Position numbers and translations under genes: made by a program. Source: Virgisporangium aliadipatigenens (lineage in GTDB: Bacteria > Actinomycetota > Actinomycetes > Mycobacteriales > Micromonosporaceae). Taken from it: a DNA stretch of 64,000 bases. Under the pieces are notes generated by a model. That model searched no databases. It was given only the letters and a program-made list of their open reading frames with translations, and was not told the origin of the DNA. Numbering within the stretch: position 1 is the first letter of the stretch; every line of letters starts with the position of its first letter. Location of the stretch: contig NZ_BOPF01000022.1 of the NCBI RefSeq assembly GCF_016863615.1, positions 124,001 to 188,000 of the forward strand, given 5' to 3'. Positions 8,670 through 16,042 of this stretch are shown here, one piece after another.

Positions 8670-11252
8670 TCAGGTGGTCGGTCGGAACTCCTCGACCAGG
8701 TAGGCGCGGATCTCCTCGGCCTCGGGCGTGCCGACGGCTTCGTAGTGCTCCAGGGCGGCCTGGAAGTGCCGATACGCGTCGGACAGCTCGCCGCGACCCT
8801 GGTGAACGTGGCCCAGCCCGGCCTGCGCCCGCGCCTGCTGATAGCGCGCGCCGATGTCCTCCGCGATGGCGTGCGCGGCGGTGTAGTGCGCGAGCGCGGT
8901 CGAGAACTGGCCGCCGGCCCGCGCGGTGTCGCCGAGACTGTTGAGTACGTGCGCCTCGCCGTGCGGCTCTCCGATGTCGCGCAGGATCGCCAAGGCCTGC
9001 TGGTACTGCTCGGTCGCCTCGACCAGCTGACCGAGTTCGGCGTGCAGGATGCCGAGGGTGTCCAATGTGGACGCCTCGCCGTAGCGGTCACCGACCTGCC
9101 GGGACAGCGTCAGAGCCTGTCGAAGGTAGTCGACGGCCTGTTCGGGTCGACCCAGGTGCACCGAGACCTCGCCCAGAACGTTGAGCGCGTTGGCCTCGCC
9201 GACCCGGTCCCCGATCTGCCGGTAGATCTCCAGCGCCTGCCGGTAGAGGGCGACGGCCTGCGTGTGCCGCCCCAGCCGGGCCTGCACCATGCCCAGGGAG
9301 TTGAGCGCGTTGGCCTCGCCGAGGCTGTCCCCGGCCCGTTCGAACATCTCCAGCGCCAGCCGGTAGTGCTCGGTGGCCGCCTGGTAGGCGCCCCGGCGTT
9401 CCTCGATCAGGCCGAGCAGCCCGAGCACGCGCGCCTGGCCGGCCAGATCGCCGGCCTGACGGAAGAGCGTCAGCGCCTCGCCGTAGCGTTCGATGGCGGG
9501 GTCGAAGCCGCCGAGCTGCCGTTGCGCGGTGGCGAGGTTGGTCAGCGCGTGCGCGTACCCGACGGGGTCGCCGATGCGGCGGGCGGCGTCACACGCGTAC
9601 GTGTGGACGGTGTGAGCGTCGCTGCGGTGCACACCGTCGAGGTAGTTGAACAGGACCCGCGAGAGCATGACGGTGTGGGTCGGCCAGCCGTGCGCCGCGG
9701 CGTGCGCGACGACCGAGACCAGGATCGGCCGTTCCGTGTTGAGCCATTCCAGAGCGGCGTCCGGGGAATCCAGCGGCGGCGCCGGGGTGGTCGGCGGCGG
9801 GACCGTCGGCCGGCGGTGCGCCTCGGCGGGATGCAGCAGGTCCATGGCCCTGGCCGAGACGGCGAGGTAGTGGTCCAACAGCCGTTCCGTCGCGGCTCTG
9901 CGCCGTTTGGGAGCGTCCTCGTCGCCGGCGCGCCCGACGGCGTACGCGCGCACGAGGTCGTGAAGGGTGTACCGGTCCGGTGCGCCGCGCTGGATCAGGT
10001 GGTTGTCGCACAGGTGGTCGATCGCCACCCGGGTCGTTTCCAGGTCGGTGTCGGCGACGGCCGCGGCGGCGTAGACGTCGAAGTCCTGGCCGGGATGCAG
10101 CGCCACGAGCCGCAGCAGCCGCTTTTCGGCCTCGGGCAGATCCCGGTAGGACAGGTGCAGCGCTAGTTCGACGCCGCTGTCGAGGCGCCGGTCGCGGTGG
10201 CACTCGTCGAGGCGTTCGGCGTGATCGCTCAGCGTCCAGTGCGGCGTGCTGCGGATCCGCCCGACGATGAGGCTCAGGGCCAGCGGCAGATAACCGCAGC
10301 GGAGTGCGATGCGCTCCACCGCGTCGGCGTCCGTACCCACGACGGCGTCCGGGACGGCCCGGTTCAGGAAGGACACCGCCTCGGAGGGGCTGAACACGTT
10401 GACGGTCAGCCGGGTCGCCGTGGGCAGTTCGGCCAGTTCCCGCCGGCTCGTGATGAGGGCCAGGCAGCCCGACACGGCGGGCACCAGCGGGCGAACCTGG
10501 TCGGCGTCGGCCGCGTCGTCGAGGACGACGAGGGTGCGGGTGCCGGTCAACTGTTCCTGGAACATGGCCGCGCGCGCCTCGAGTTCGTGCGGAATCTGCT
10601 GGCCGGGCACCCCGAGAACCCGCAGGAACCCCTCCAGCGCGGCGGACGGATCGGCGGGCGGCTGCGTCTCGTCGGAGTGGAAGCCGCGGAGGTTGACGAA
10701 GAGCACCCGGTCGTACACCTCGGCGCGCAGCAGCAGGTGGCCGGCGTGGACGGCGAGCTGGGTCTTGCCCACCCCGGCCATCCCCGCGAGCGCGGACACG
10801 ACCACGGCAGAGGCGTCGCGGGCGAGCCGGTGCAGCCGGTCGAGTTCGAAGGCGCGGCCGGTGAAGTCGGCGACGTCCGGCGGCAGCGCGTCGAGCACCC
10901 GCACCTGCGACACCGCGTTGCGCCCCTCCCCGACGACGCGCAGCGCCTGCCGCCACTGGGCGAGGTACCCCTTGTCGGGGTGCAGCACCTCGACGATGGC
11001 GAGGAAGAGGTCGTGGTTGAGCCGCCGCCGCCCGGGGCGGAAGCAGTCGGCGACCGTGGTCCGCTTGGTGAGTTCGCTCGCCGGCCGACCCGCCGCGGTC
11101 CAGGCCGCGTTGATCCGGGTGGTGATCGTGCCGTAGGACGGATCGCCGGCCCAGAGCTTCAACAAGCGCAGCATCTCGATGAGATCGTCGAGCGTGCGGG
11201 CCTGTCCCGGATCGGCGGGGTCGGACGCCGGTCGTGGGGGTGTCCCGCTCAT
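8670..11252 (-). CDS. NB-ARC ATPase with TPR repeats, regulator
   Basis: 860 residues. ATG at 11252 follows GGAGGAC with good spacing; the frame is open another 50 codons upstream but without a comparable site. Residues about 20-125 form a small helical domain like that at the front of actinobacterial NB-ARC/TPR proteins (TITTRINAAW, KRTTVADCF). The P-loop GMAGVGKTQLA lies near residue 157 and the Walker B-like TLVVLDDAADA about 75 residues later, so this is a STAND-class ATPase. From about residue 560 to the end there are at least seven TPR units (for example YRQALEIYRQIGDRVGEAN). The family includes signal-dependent switches related to AfsR/SARP proteins, but no SARP OmpR-type DNA-binding domain is seen. 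The LamG/RHS pair lies downstream on the same strand after a 129-base gap, so it may control them; that is inference. Confidence 0.88.
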   Translation of the reverse strand: MSGTPPRPASDPADPGQARTLDDLIEMLRLLKLWAGDPSYGTITTRINAAWTAAGRPASELTKRTTVADCFRPGRRRLNHDLFLAIVEVLHPDKGYLAQWRQALRVVGEGRNAVSQVRVLDALPPDVADFTGRAFELDRLHRLARDASAVVVSALAGMAGVGKTQLAVHAGHLLLRAEVYDRVLFVNLRGFHSDETQPPADPSAALEGFLRVLGVPGQQIPHELEARAAMFQEQLTGTRTLVVLDDAADADQVRPLVPAVSGCLALITSRRELAELPTATRLTVNVFSPSEAVSFLNRAVPDAVVGTDADAVERIALRCGYLPLALSLIVGRIRSTPHWTLSDHAERLDECHRDRRLDSGVELALHLSYRDLPEAEKRLLRLVALHPGQDFDVYAAAAVADTDLETTRVAIDHLCDNHLIQRGAPDRYTLHDLVRAYAVGRAGDEDAPKRRRAATERLLDHYLAVSARAMDLLHPAEAHRRPTVPPPTTPAPPLDSPDAALEWLNTERPILVSVVAHAAAHGWPTHTVMLSRVLFNYLDGVHRSDAHTVHTYACDAARRIGDPVGYAHALTNLATAQRQLGGFDPAIERYGEALTLFRQAGDLAGQARVLGLLGLIEERRGAYQAATEHYRLALEMFERAGDSLGEANALNSLGMVQARLGRHTQAVALYRQALEIYRQIGDRVGEANALNVLGEVSVHLGRPEQAVDYLRQALTLSRQVGDRYGEASTLDTLGILHAELGQLVEATEQYQQALAILRDIGEPHGEAHVLNSLGDTARAGGQFSTALAHYTAAHAIAEDIGARYQQARAQAGLGHVHQGRGELSDAYRHFQAALEHYEAVGTPEAEEIRAYLVEEFRPTT
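9060..9072. repeat. 13-bp palindromic motif, copy 1
   Basis: GTCCAATGTGGAC, inside the TPR region of the NB-ARC gene (Ser-Thr-Leu-Asp in the reading frame). One of seven perfect members of the family GTCCAC-W-GTGGAC / GTCCAATGTGGAC. Confidence 0.6.
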
Positions 11253-11460
11253 GTGTCCTCCACGATCCGGCCGGGTGGCGATCGGGTCCGCCGATATCGA
11301 CGCGTCCGGAGTTGTCCGGGATCCGTCCGTCAGGCCGACCGATGCGCGACAGTCCTTCCTGAGTCGGCTCCAGGCTACCCAGGTCGGATCGACGCACGGC
11401 AACGAGTTCGGCGGAACTCATGGCGCAGCCCGTCACGGGGGCGTGGCTTCGTGAGGTGTG

Positions 11461-11480
11461 CCGGGCGGGTCCTCGCCCGG
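11461..11480. terminator. Hairpin in the 323-bp gap 11253-11575
   Basis: The gap between the start of the NB-ARC gene and the end of the histidine kinase gene (both on the minus strand) holds no convincing gene. It contains a perfect 7-bp stem, CCGGGCG/CGCCCGG, with a 6-base loop. There is no T-run, so a role as terminator of the kinase transcript is only a guess. Confidence 0.3.
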
Positions 11481-11575
11481 CGCGCTGGCCGTTCGGACCC
11501 GGACCGCCGGAACCGGGACGGCCTCGCGGCACGTACTCCCGGCGCCGAACGACGGGCAACATGAGGTCAGCCGCC

Positions 11576-12862
11576 TCAGGTCGGCGGCCCGCCGAGCACC
11601 ACCGTCACCCGGGTACCGCCGGCGGGTCCGCGTTCGAACGTCAGCGTGCCGCCCGAGGCGGTCGCCGCCCGCCGGGCGATGTCCAGTCCCAGGCCGGAGG
11701 AGCCGGCGCCGCTGACCCCGCGCCGCGTGCCGTCGTCGCTCTGCGGACCCGGCCCGCTGTCCTCGATCACCAGCACCGCGCCGCCGCCGTCGACCGCTTC
11801 CAGCCGCACCGCGAACGGCGTGCCGTCGGGCGTGTGCGCGAAGACGTTGCCCAGCAGCGCGTCGACGCACGCGGCCAGGTCGGCGGCGCCGATTCCCACC
11901 GGCACCGGCCCCGGCGGCACCGACACCTCCATCGGCCGCTGCTGGTCGTCGGCGAGCACCGCCCAGAACCCGGTCCGGGTGCCGACCACGCGGGCCGCGT
12001 CGGCCGAGGTCTCCGCGGTGTCCGTCGCGGAGTCGCCGAGGCGCATGTTCTCGATCACCCGGGTCAACGCGTGGTCCAGCGTCACGATCTGGTGTTCGAT
12101 GCGGGCCGCCTCGTCCGGGTCGCGCAGCGACGCCGCTTCCAGCCGCAGCGCCGTCAACGGCGTGCGCAGCCGGTGCGACAGGTCGGCGGCGTACTCCCGT
12201 TCGGCGTCCAGCAGGTGCTGGATGCGGTCGGCGAGATGGTGGAGCGACAGCGCGACGGCGTCGACCTCCGAGATGTGCGAGGCCGGGGCGCGCGCGTCGA
12301 GATCGCCGGCGGCCAGCCGGTGCGACAACCGCGCCAGTTGCCGGATCGGGCGGACCAGCGACACGGCGAGCCGGTCGGCGACGAGTACCCCGATGAGCAG
12401 CAGCCCCAGGCCGACCAGGGTCAGCAGCACGGCGACCCGGGTCGCACCGCGCGTCATCTCGGCGTCGGAGACGAACGAACGGATCACCGCCGTGCCGCCC
12501 GGCAGCCCCTGCACCGCGACCACGATCTCCCGGCCGGAGGCCGTCGCGACCGAGAAGCTCTCCCCGCGGGCCGCGAGCCGCACGGCCGGGCTCAGCGGTG
12601 CCGGTTCGCCGACGACGGTGCCGTCGGGCAGGAACACCGTCAGCGGGTGCGTCGTCGAGGCGTTCGCGCGAGCCATCCCCAGCCGCAGCGTCTCCGGATC
12701 GCTCGTGGCGACCAGCACGCTCAGCGACTGCGCCTCCTCCACCGCGCGGCTGACCGCCTGCATCTCGGTGACCCGCCGGACCACCAGCGCCAGCGGCACG
12801 ATGAACGCCACCAGCACCAGCGTCATCGTCGCCGCGACCATGACCGCCAGGCGGTGCCTCAC
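11576..12862 (-). CDS. Two-component sensor histidine kinase
   Basis: 428 residues, GTG start overlapping the response-regulator stop as GTGA. A membrane segment at about 7-30 and a second at about 146-169 flank a roughly 115-residue extracytoplasmic sensor region. A HAMP linker follows (RPIRQLARLSHRLAAGDLD). The phospho-acceptor His lies in DLSHRLRTPLTAL near residue 229. The ATPase domain has the N box (LLGNVFAHTPDG), G1 (DSGPG) and G2 (GSSGLGLDIA). The likely partner is the OmpR-type regulator encoded directly upstream. The pair is divergent from the ferric-reductase/FMN-binding operon, which is the natural candidate target. The stimulus is unknown; redox or metal stress would fit the neighbours but is inference. 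Confidence 0.93.
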   Translation of the reverse strand: MRHRLAVMVAATMTLVLVAFIVPLALVVRRVTEMQAVSRAVEEAQSLSVLVATSDPETLRLGMARANASTTHPLTVFLPDGTVVGEPAPLSPAVRLAARGESFSVATASGREIVVAVQGLPGGTAVIRSFVSDAEMTRGATRVAVLLTLVGLGLLLIGVLVADRLAVSLVRPIRQLARLSHRLAAGDLDARAPASHISEVDAVALSLHHLADRIQHLLDAEREYAADLSHRLRTPLTALRLEAASLRDPDEAARIEHQIVTLDHALTRVIENMRLGDSATDTAETSADAARVVGTRTGFWAVLADDQQRPMEVSVPPGPVPVGIGAADLAACVDALLGNVFAHTPDGTPFAVRLEAVDGGGAVLVIEDSGPGPQSDDGTRRGVSGAGSSGLGLDIARRAATASGGTLTFERGPAGGTRVTVVLGGPPT

Positions 12863-13548
12863 GGGGCCGCCAGCCGTACGCCGACCCGCCGCACGGTGTG
12901 CAGGTACCGCGGTTCCTGCGCGGTCTCGCCGAGCTTGCGGCGCAGCCACGACAGGTGCACGTCGACCGTCTTGTCCGCGCCCCGGTACGGCAGCTGCCAC
13001 ACCTCGGCCAGCAGGTCCCGCTTGCTGACCACCTCGCCCTGCCGCACGGCGAGGAAGTACAGCAGGTCGAACTCGCGCGGCGTCAGGTCCAGCGGGACGC
13101 CGTCGAGGGTGCTCTGCCGCGTGCGCGGGTCGATGCGCAGCCCGCCGACACTCACAGCGGCGTCGCGGTCGGGAACGGGGGCGCCGGTGCCGAAGCGGCG
13201 CAGCACGGCCCGGATCCGCGCGTCGATCTGGTCGGCGCCGTACGGCTTGACCACGTAGTCGTCGGCGCCTGCGTCGAGGGCCTGCACGATTTCGCGTTCG
13301 GCGCGGCGGGCCGTGACGACGATCACCGGCACTTGGCTGACCGCCCGCAGCATCCGCAGCATCTCCCGGCCGTCGGCGTCCGGCAGCCCCAGATCGAGCA
13401 GCAGAACGTCCGGTTTCTCCGACACCGCCTGCTTGAGTCCTTCCATCGCGGTCGCCGCGGACACCACGGTGTGTCCACGCTCCGTGAGCGCGCGCACCAC
13501 TCCGGTACGGATGGTGGAGTCGTCCTCCACGATCAAGACCTTCGGCAT
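12859..13548 (-). CDS. OmpR/PhoB-family response regulator
   Basis: 229 residues. The receiver domain (about 1-115) has the acidic pair in VEDD at 8-10, the phospho-acceptor Asp52 in LLLDLGLPD, a Thr in VIVVTAR and a Lys in VVKPYGADQ. The C-terminal winged-helix domain (about 125-229) carries LTPREFDLLYFLA and the YRGADKTVDVHLSWLRRKL recognition region, typical of OmpR/PhoB DNA-binding regulators. It is the first gene of the two-gene regulator-kinase operon (GTGA overlap with the kinase). The start codon is 51 bases from the start of the divergent operon, so the short intergenic region is the expected binding site for it. Confidence 0.95.
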   Translation of the reverse strand: MPKVLIVEDDSTIRTGVVRALTERGHTVVSAATAMEGLKQAVSEKPDVLLLDLGLPDADGREMLRMLRAVSQVPVIVVTARRAEREIVQALDAGADDYVVKPYGADQIDARIRAVLRRFGTGAPVPDRDAAVSVGGLRIDPRTRQSTLDGVPLDLTPREFDLLYFLAVRQGEVVSKRDLLAEVWQLPYRGADKTVDVHLSWLRRKLGETAQEPRYLHTVRRVGVRLAAP

Positions 13549-13599
13549 AGCGCCACGTTAACCGTGCTTTATCCAATGGTCGGCCACGCTGTGGGTGTG
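13549..13599. promoter_or_regulatory. Divergent promoter region
   Basis: This 51-bp gap separates the two-component operon (leftward) from the ferric-reductase-like operon (rightward), so both promoters must lie in or around it. It is locally AT-richer (CTTTATCC near 13567) than the flanking genes. I could not identify a clear -35/-10 pair or direct repeats for the OmpR-type regulator. Confidence 0.35.
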
Positions 13600-14169
13600 A
13601 TGAGAAAACACTGGGCGATCGGTGCCGGGCTGTGGTTGGCGGCGGCCGGGCTCACCACCGCCGCCGGCGTCGCCGCGATCAACACGGTCGGTGACAACAT
13701 CGCCGGTTCACCCACCCGGCCGCTGAGCGAGGCCGACGTGGCCGGTCGCCTCAGTGTCGACGGCTCCCCCACCGCCTCCGCGCCGGCGGCCGACGGTGCG
13801 CCGTCGGCGGGCGCCACCTCGCCGACGCCGAGCGCGGCTGCCGCGGCACCGTCGACAGCGGCCGCGGTGCCGACCACGCGCACGGCCGCCTTCGCCGGCC
13901 CCGGCGGCACCGTCTTCGCCTCCTGCGCCGGCGACCTGGCGAGCCTGCTCAGCGCCACCCCGCAGCAGGGCTGGACGGCGACGACGATCGCCCGCGGGCC
14001 GGCGGCGGTCGTGTCGGTGCGCTTCGCCCGCTCCGACGGCGGCAACTCCCAATGGGGCGGCGCCCCGTCGTCGTTCCGCACCGACATCCGCTGCGTCAAC
14101 GGCACGCCCGAGGGCACCGTCGACCGCGAGGACACCGGAGGCGGATACCCGAACGGGCCGCGCCGGTGA
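13600..14169 (+). CDS. Small exported protein of unknown function
   Basis: 189 residues from the ATG at 13600 (MRKHWAIGAGLWL); in-frame GTG and ATG codons at 13576, 13591 and 13597 are alternatives. A basic N-terminus followed by a hydrophobic segment (about 6-28) indicates a signal anchor or signal peptide. Residues about 40-95 are a low-complexity Ala/Pro/Ser/Thr linker. The C-terminal part (about 100-189) is compact with two cysteines (FASCAGDLASLL and DIRCVNGTPEG), which could form a disulfide. It is the first gene of an operon with a flavohaem reductase and an FMN-binding protein and overlaps the next gene as GTGA. I do not recognise a named family. Confidence 0.75.
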   Translation: MRKHWAIGAGLWLAAAGLTTAAGVAAINTVGDNIAGSPTRPLSEADVAGRLSVDGSPTASAPAADGAPSAGATSPTPSAAAAAPSTAAAVPTTRTAAFAGPGGTVFASCAGDLASLLSATPQQGWTATTIARGPAAVVSVRFARSDGGNSQWGGAPSSFRTDIRCVNGTPEGTVDREDTGGGYPNGPRR

Positions 14170-15572
14170 CCGCCGCGCCGGCGGGGACGCACCGGCCCGT
14201 ACCGGCGCCGGCCCGGCCCGCCGCGACCCCGGCGTGGTGGGCCGACGTGGTCGGGTTCGCCATCGGCGCCAGTGCGCTCGTCGTGACCACGCTGTGGGTG
14301 CGCAACGGCGGCGTGCAGGCGCTGCTGGCCGGCGGGCCGGCGCTGGCGGCGTCGGTCGGCCGGCTGACCGGGCTGCTCGCCGCCGACCTGATGCTCCTGC
14401 AGGTGCTGCTGATGGCGCGGGTGCCGATGGTGGAGCGGGCGTTCGGGCAGGACCGGCTGGTGCGCTGGCACCGCGTCGTGGGCTTCGTGTCGTTCAACCT
14501 GATGCTGGTGCACATCCAGTGGACCGTCTTCGGCGCGGTCGGTGTCTCCGGCGACGGCTTCGGTGCCGTGCTCTCCGGCATTGTGCTGACCTATCCGGGG
14601 CTGCTGCCGGCCGCCGCCGGTTCGGTGCTGCTCGTGGTCGTGGTCGTCGTCTCGGTGCGGGCCGCCCGGCGCCGCCTGCGCTACGAGTCGTGGCACCTCG
14701 TTCACCTGTACGCGTACGCCGGCGTCGGGCTGGCCCTGCCGCACCAGGTGTGGAACGGCCGCGACTTCACCGGTTCGCCGGCGGCGCGCGCCTACTGGTG
14801 GAGCCTGTACGCGCTGTGCGCCGGCGCGGTCGTCGTGTTCCGGTTGGGGGTGCCGCTGTGGCGCAATCTGTTGCACCGGCTGCGGGTGAGCGACGTCGTC
14901 GACGAAGGAGCCGGGATCACCTCGGTGTACCTGTCCGGGAAGCATCTGGAGCGGTTGCCGGTGCGCGCCGGCCAGTACTTCACGTGGCGTTTCCTCGACG
15001 GCAACGGCTGGACGTGGGGCAACCCGTTCTCCCTGTCGGCGACCCCGGACCGCGACCGGCTGCGCATCTCGGTCAAGAACGTCGGCGACGCCACCGCCCG
15101 CGTCGCCCGCCTGCGTCCCGGTACGCGGGTGCTGATCGAGGGGCCGTTCGGCAAGCTGACCGGCGAGAGCTACGACGGCGGGCCGGTGGTGCTGCTGGCC
15201 TGCGGCATCGGGATCACCCCGATGCTGTCGCTGCTCGGCGAACTGCCCTACGGCCCGGACGAGGCGACCCTGCTGTACCGGGTGCGCAACGAGGCCGAGG
15301 CCGTGTTCCGGGAGGAACTCGCGTGGTACGCCGCCCACCGCGGGGTCCGGGTCGTGTACCTCGTCGGCCCGCGCGCCGAGCGGCCGTCGTGGCTGCCGCG
15401 CGACCTGGCCGACGACGGCGACGTCACGGGGCTGACCCGGGTGGTGCCGGGCATCGCCGGCGCGCGGGTGTACGTCTGCGGCCCCGAGGCGTGGGCCGAC
15501 CGGGTGGCCGCGGCCGCCGGGGTGGCGGGGGTGCCGGCCGAGTGCCTGCACACCGAGAAGTTCTCCTGGTGA
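14166..15572 (+). CDS. Ferric reductase-like flavohaem membrane oxidoreductase
   Basis: 468 residues; GTG start overlapping the previous stop by 4 bases. The first 240 residues hold about six membrane segments with candidate haem-ligand histidines: His102 and His116 in one segment pair, His177, His180 and His193 in the other. The cytosolic part has an FAD-binding barrel (GQYFTWRF, NPFSLSATPD) and an NAD(P)H-binding domain (LLACGIGITPMLSLL and YVCGPEAWADRV). This is the layout of ferric-reductase-like transmembrane/ferredoxin reductase fusions that move electrons from NAD(P)H across the membrane. The next gene encodes an extracytoplasmic FMN-binding protein, a likely electron acceptor. The terminal substrate (ferric iron, oxidised thiols or a quinone) cannot be told from sequence. 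Confidence 0.9.
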   Translation: MTAAPAGTHRPVPAPARPAATPAWWADVVGFAIGASALVVTTLWVRNGGVQALLAGGPALAASVGRLTGLLAADLMLLQVLLMARVPMVERAFGQDRLVRWHRVVGFVSFNLMLVHIQWTVFGAVGVSGDGFGAVLSGIVLTYPGLLPAAAGSVLLVVVVVVSVRAARRRLRYESWHLVHLYAYAGVGLALPHQVWNGRDFTGSPAARAYWWSLYALCAGAVVVFRLGVPLWRNLLHRLRVSDVVDEGAGITSVYLSGKHLERLPVRAGQYFTWRFLDGNGWTWGNPFSLSATPDRDRLRISVKNVGDATARVARLRPGTRVLIEGPFGKLTGESYDGGPVVLLACGIGITPMLSLLGELPYGPDEATLLYRVRNEAEAVFREELAWYAAHRGVRVVYLVGPRAERPSWLPRDLADDGDVTGLTRVVPGIAGARVYVCGPEAWADRVAAAAGVAGVPAECLHTEKFSW

Positions 15573-15588
15573 GGGCGCGAAGGGATCG

Positions 15589-15987
15589 ATGATGCGACGG
15601 TTCACCACGCTGCTGCTGTGTGCGGTGTCGGGCGCGGTGCTGACGGCGGGCTACCGGGCCAGCGGCGCCCCGGTGCAGGACCTGCGGCGGGCCACCGCGG
15701 CGGCGCAGGTCGCCCGCACGTTCGACGGGCGGGTCGCGCGGATCCCGTCGGGGACCATCCAGGTGGTCATCACCGTCGAGGACGGCTTCATCACCCTGGT
15801 GACGGTGCCGGTCTATCCGGACGCGACCGGGGTCAGCCAGCAGATCAACCAAGATGCGTTGCCGACCCTGATGCGGGCCACCCTCGAAACGCAGAGCGCC
15901 GACGTCGACACGGTCTCCGGCGCCACGGCCACGAGCGAGGGCTACCGCGAGTCGCTGCAGTCGGCGATCGACGAGGCGCGCCGGTGA
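15589..15987 (+). CDS. FMN-binding domain protein
   Basis: 132 residues with an N-terminal hydrophobic export segment (about 4-22). The rest is a single FMN-binding domain of the NqrC/RnfG type. The motif SGAT at 110-113 is the site at which this family carries FMN covalently through the threonine phosphodiester, normally attached by an ApbE flavin transferase; no apbE gene is in the window. AAGGGATCG precedes the ATG. It follows the ferric-reductase-like gene by 16 bases and probably shuttles electrons on the outer face of the membrane. Confidence 0.9.
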   Translation: MMRRFTTLLLCAVSGAVLTAGYRASGAPVQDLRRATAAAQVARTFDGRVARIPSGTIQVVITVEDGFITLVTVPVYPDATGVSQQINQDALPTLMRATLETQSADVDTVSGATATSEGYRESLQSAIDEARR

Positions 15988-16014
15988 CCTGTCGTCACGG
16001 GTGCGGCGTGCGCG

Positions 16015-16028
16015 CCCCGGCGCCGGGG
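16015..16028. terminator. Palindrome between convergent genes
   Basis: A perfect 14-bp palindrome (CCCCGGCGCCGGGG) lies in the 55-bp gap between the stop codons of two convergent genes. It could act as a bidirectional transcription stop, but it has no T-tract. Confidence 0.3.
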
Positions 16029-16042
16029 TCGCGCGGCCGGCG

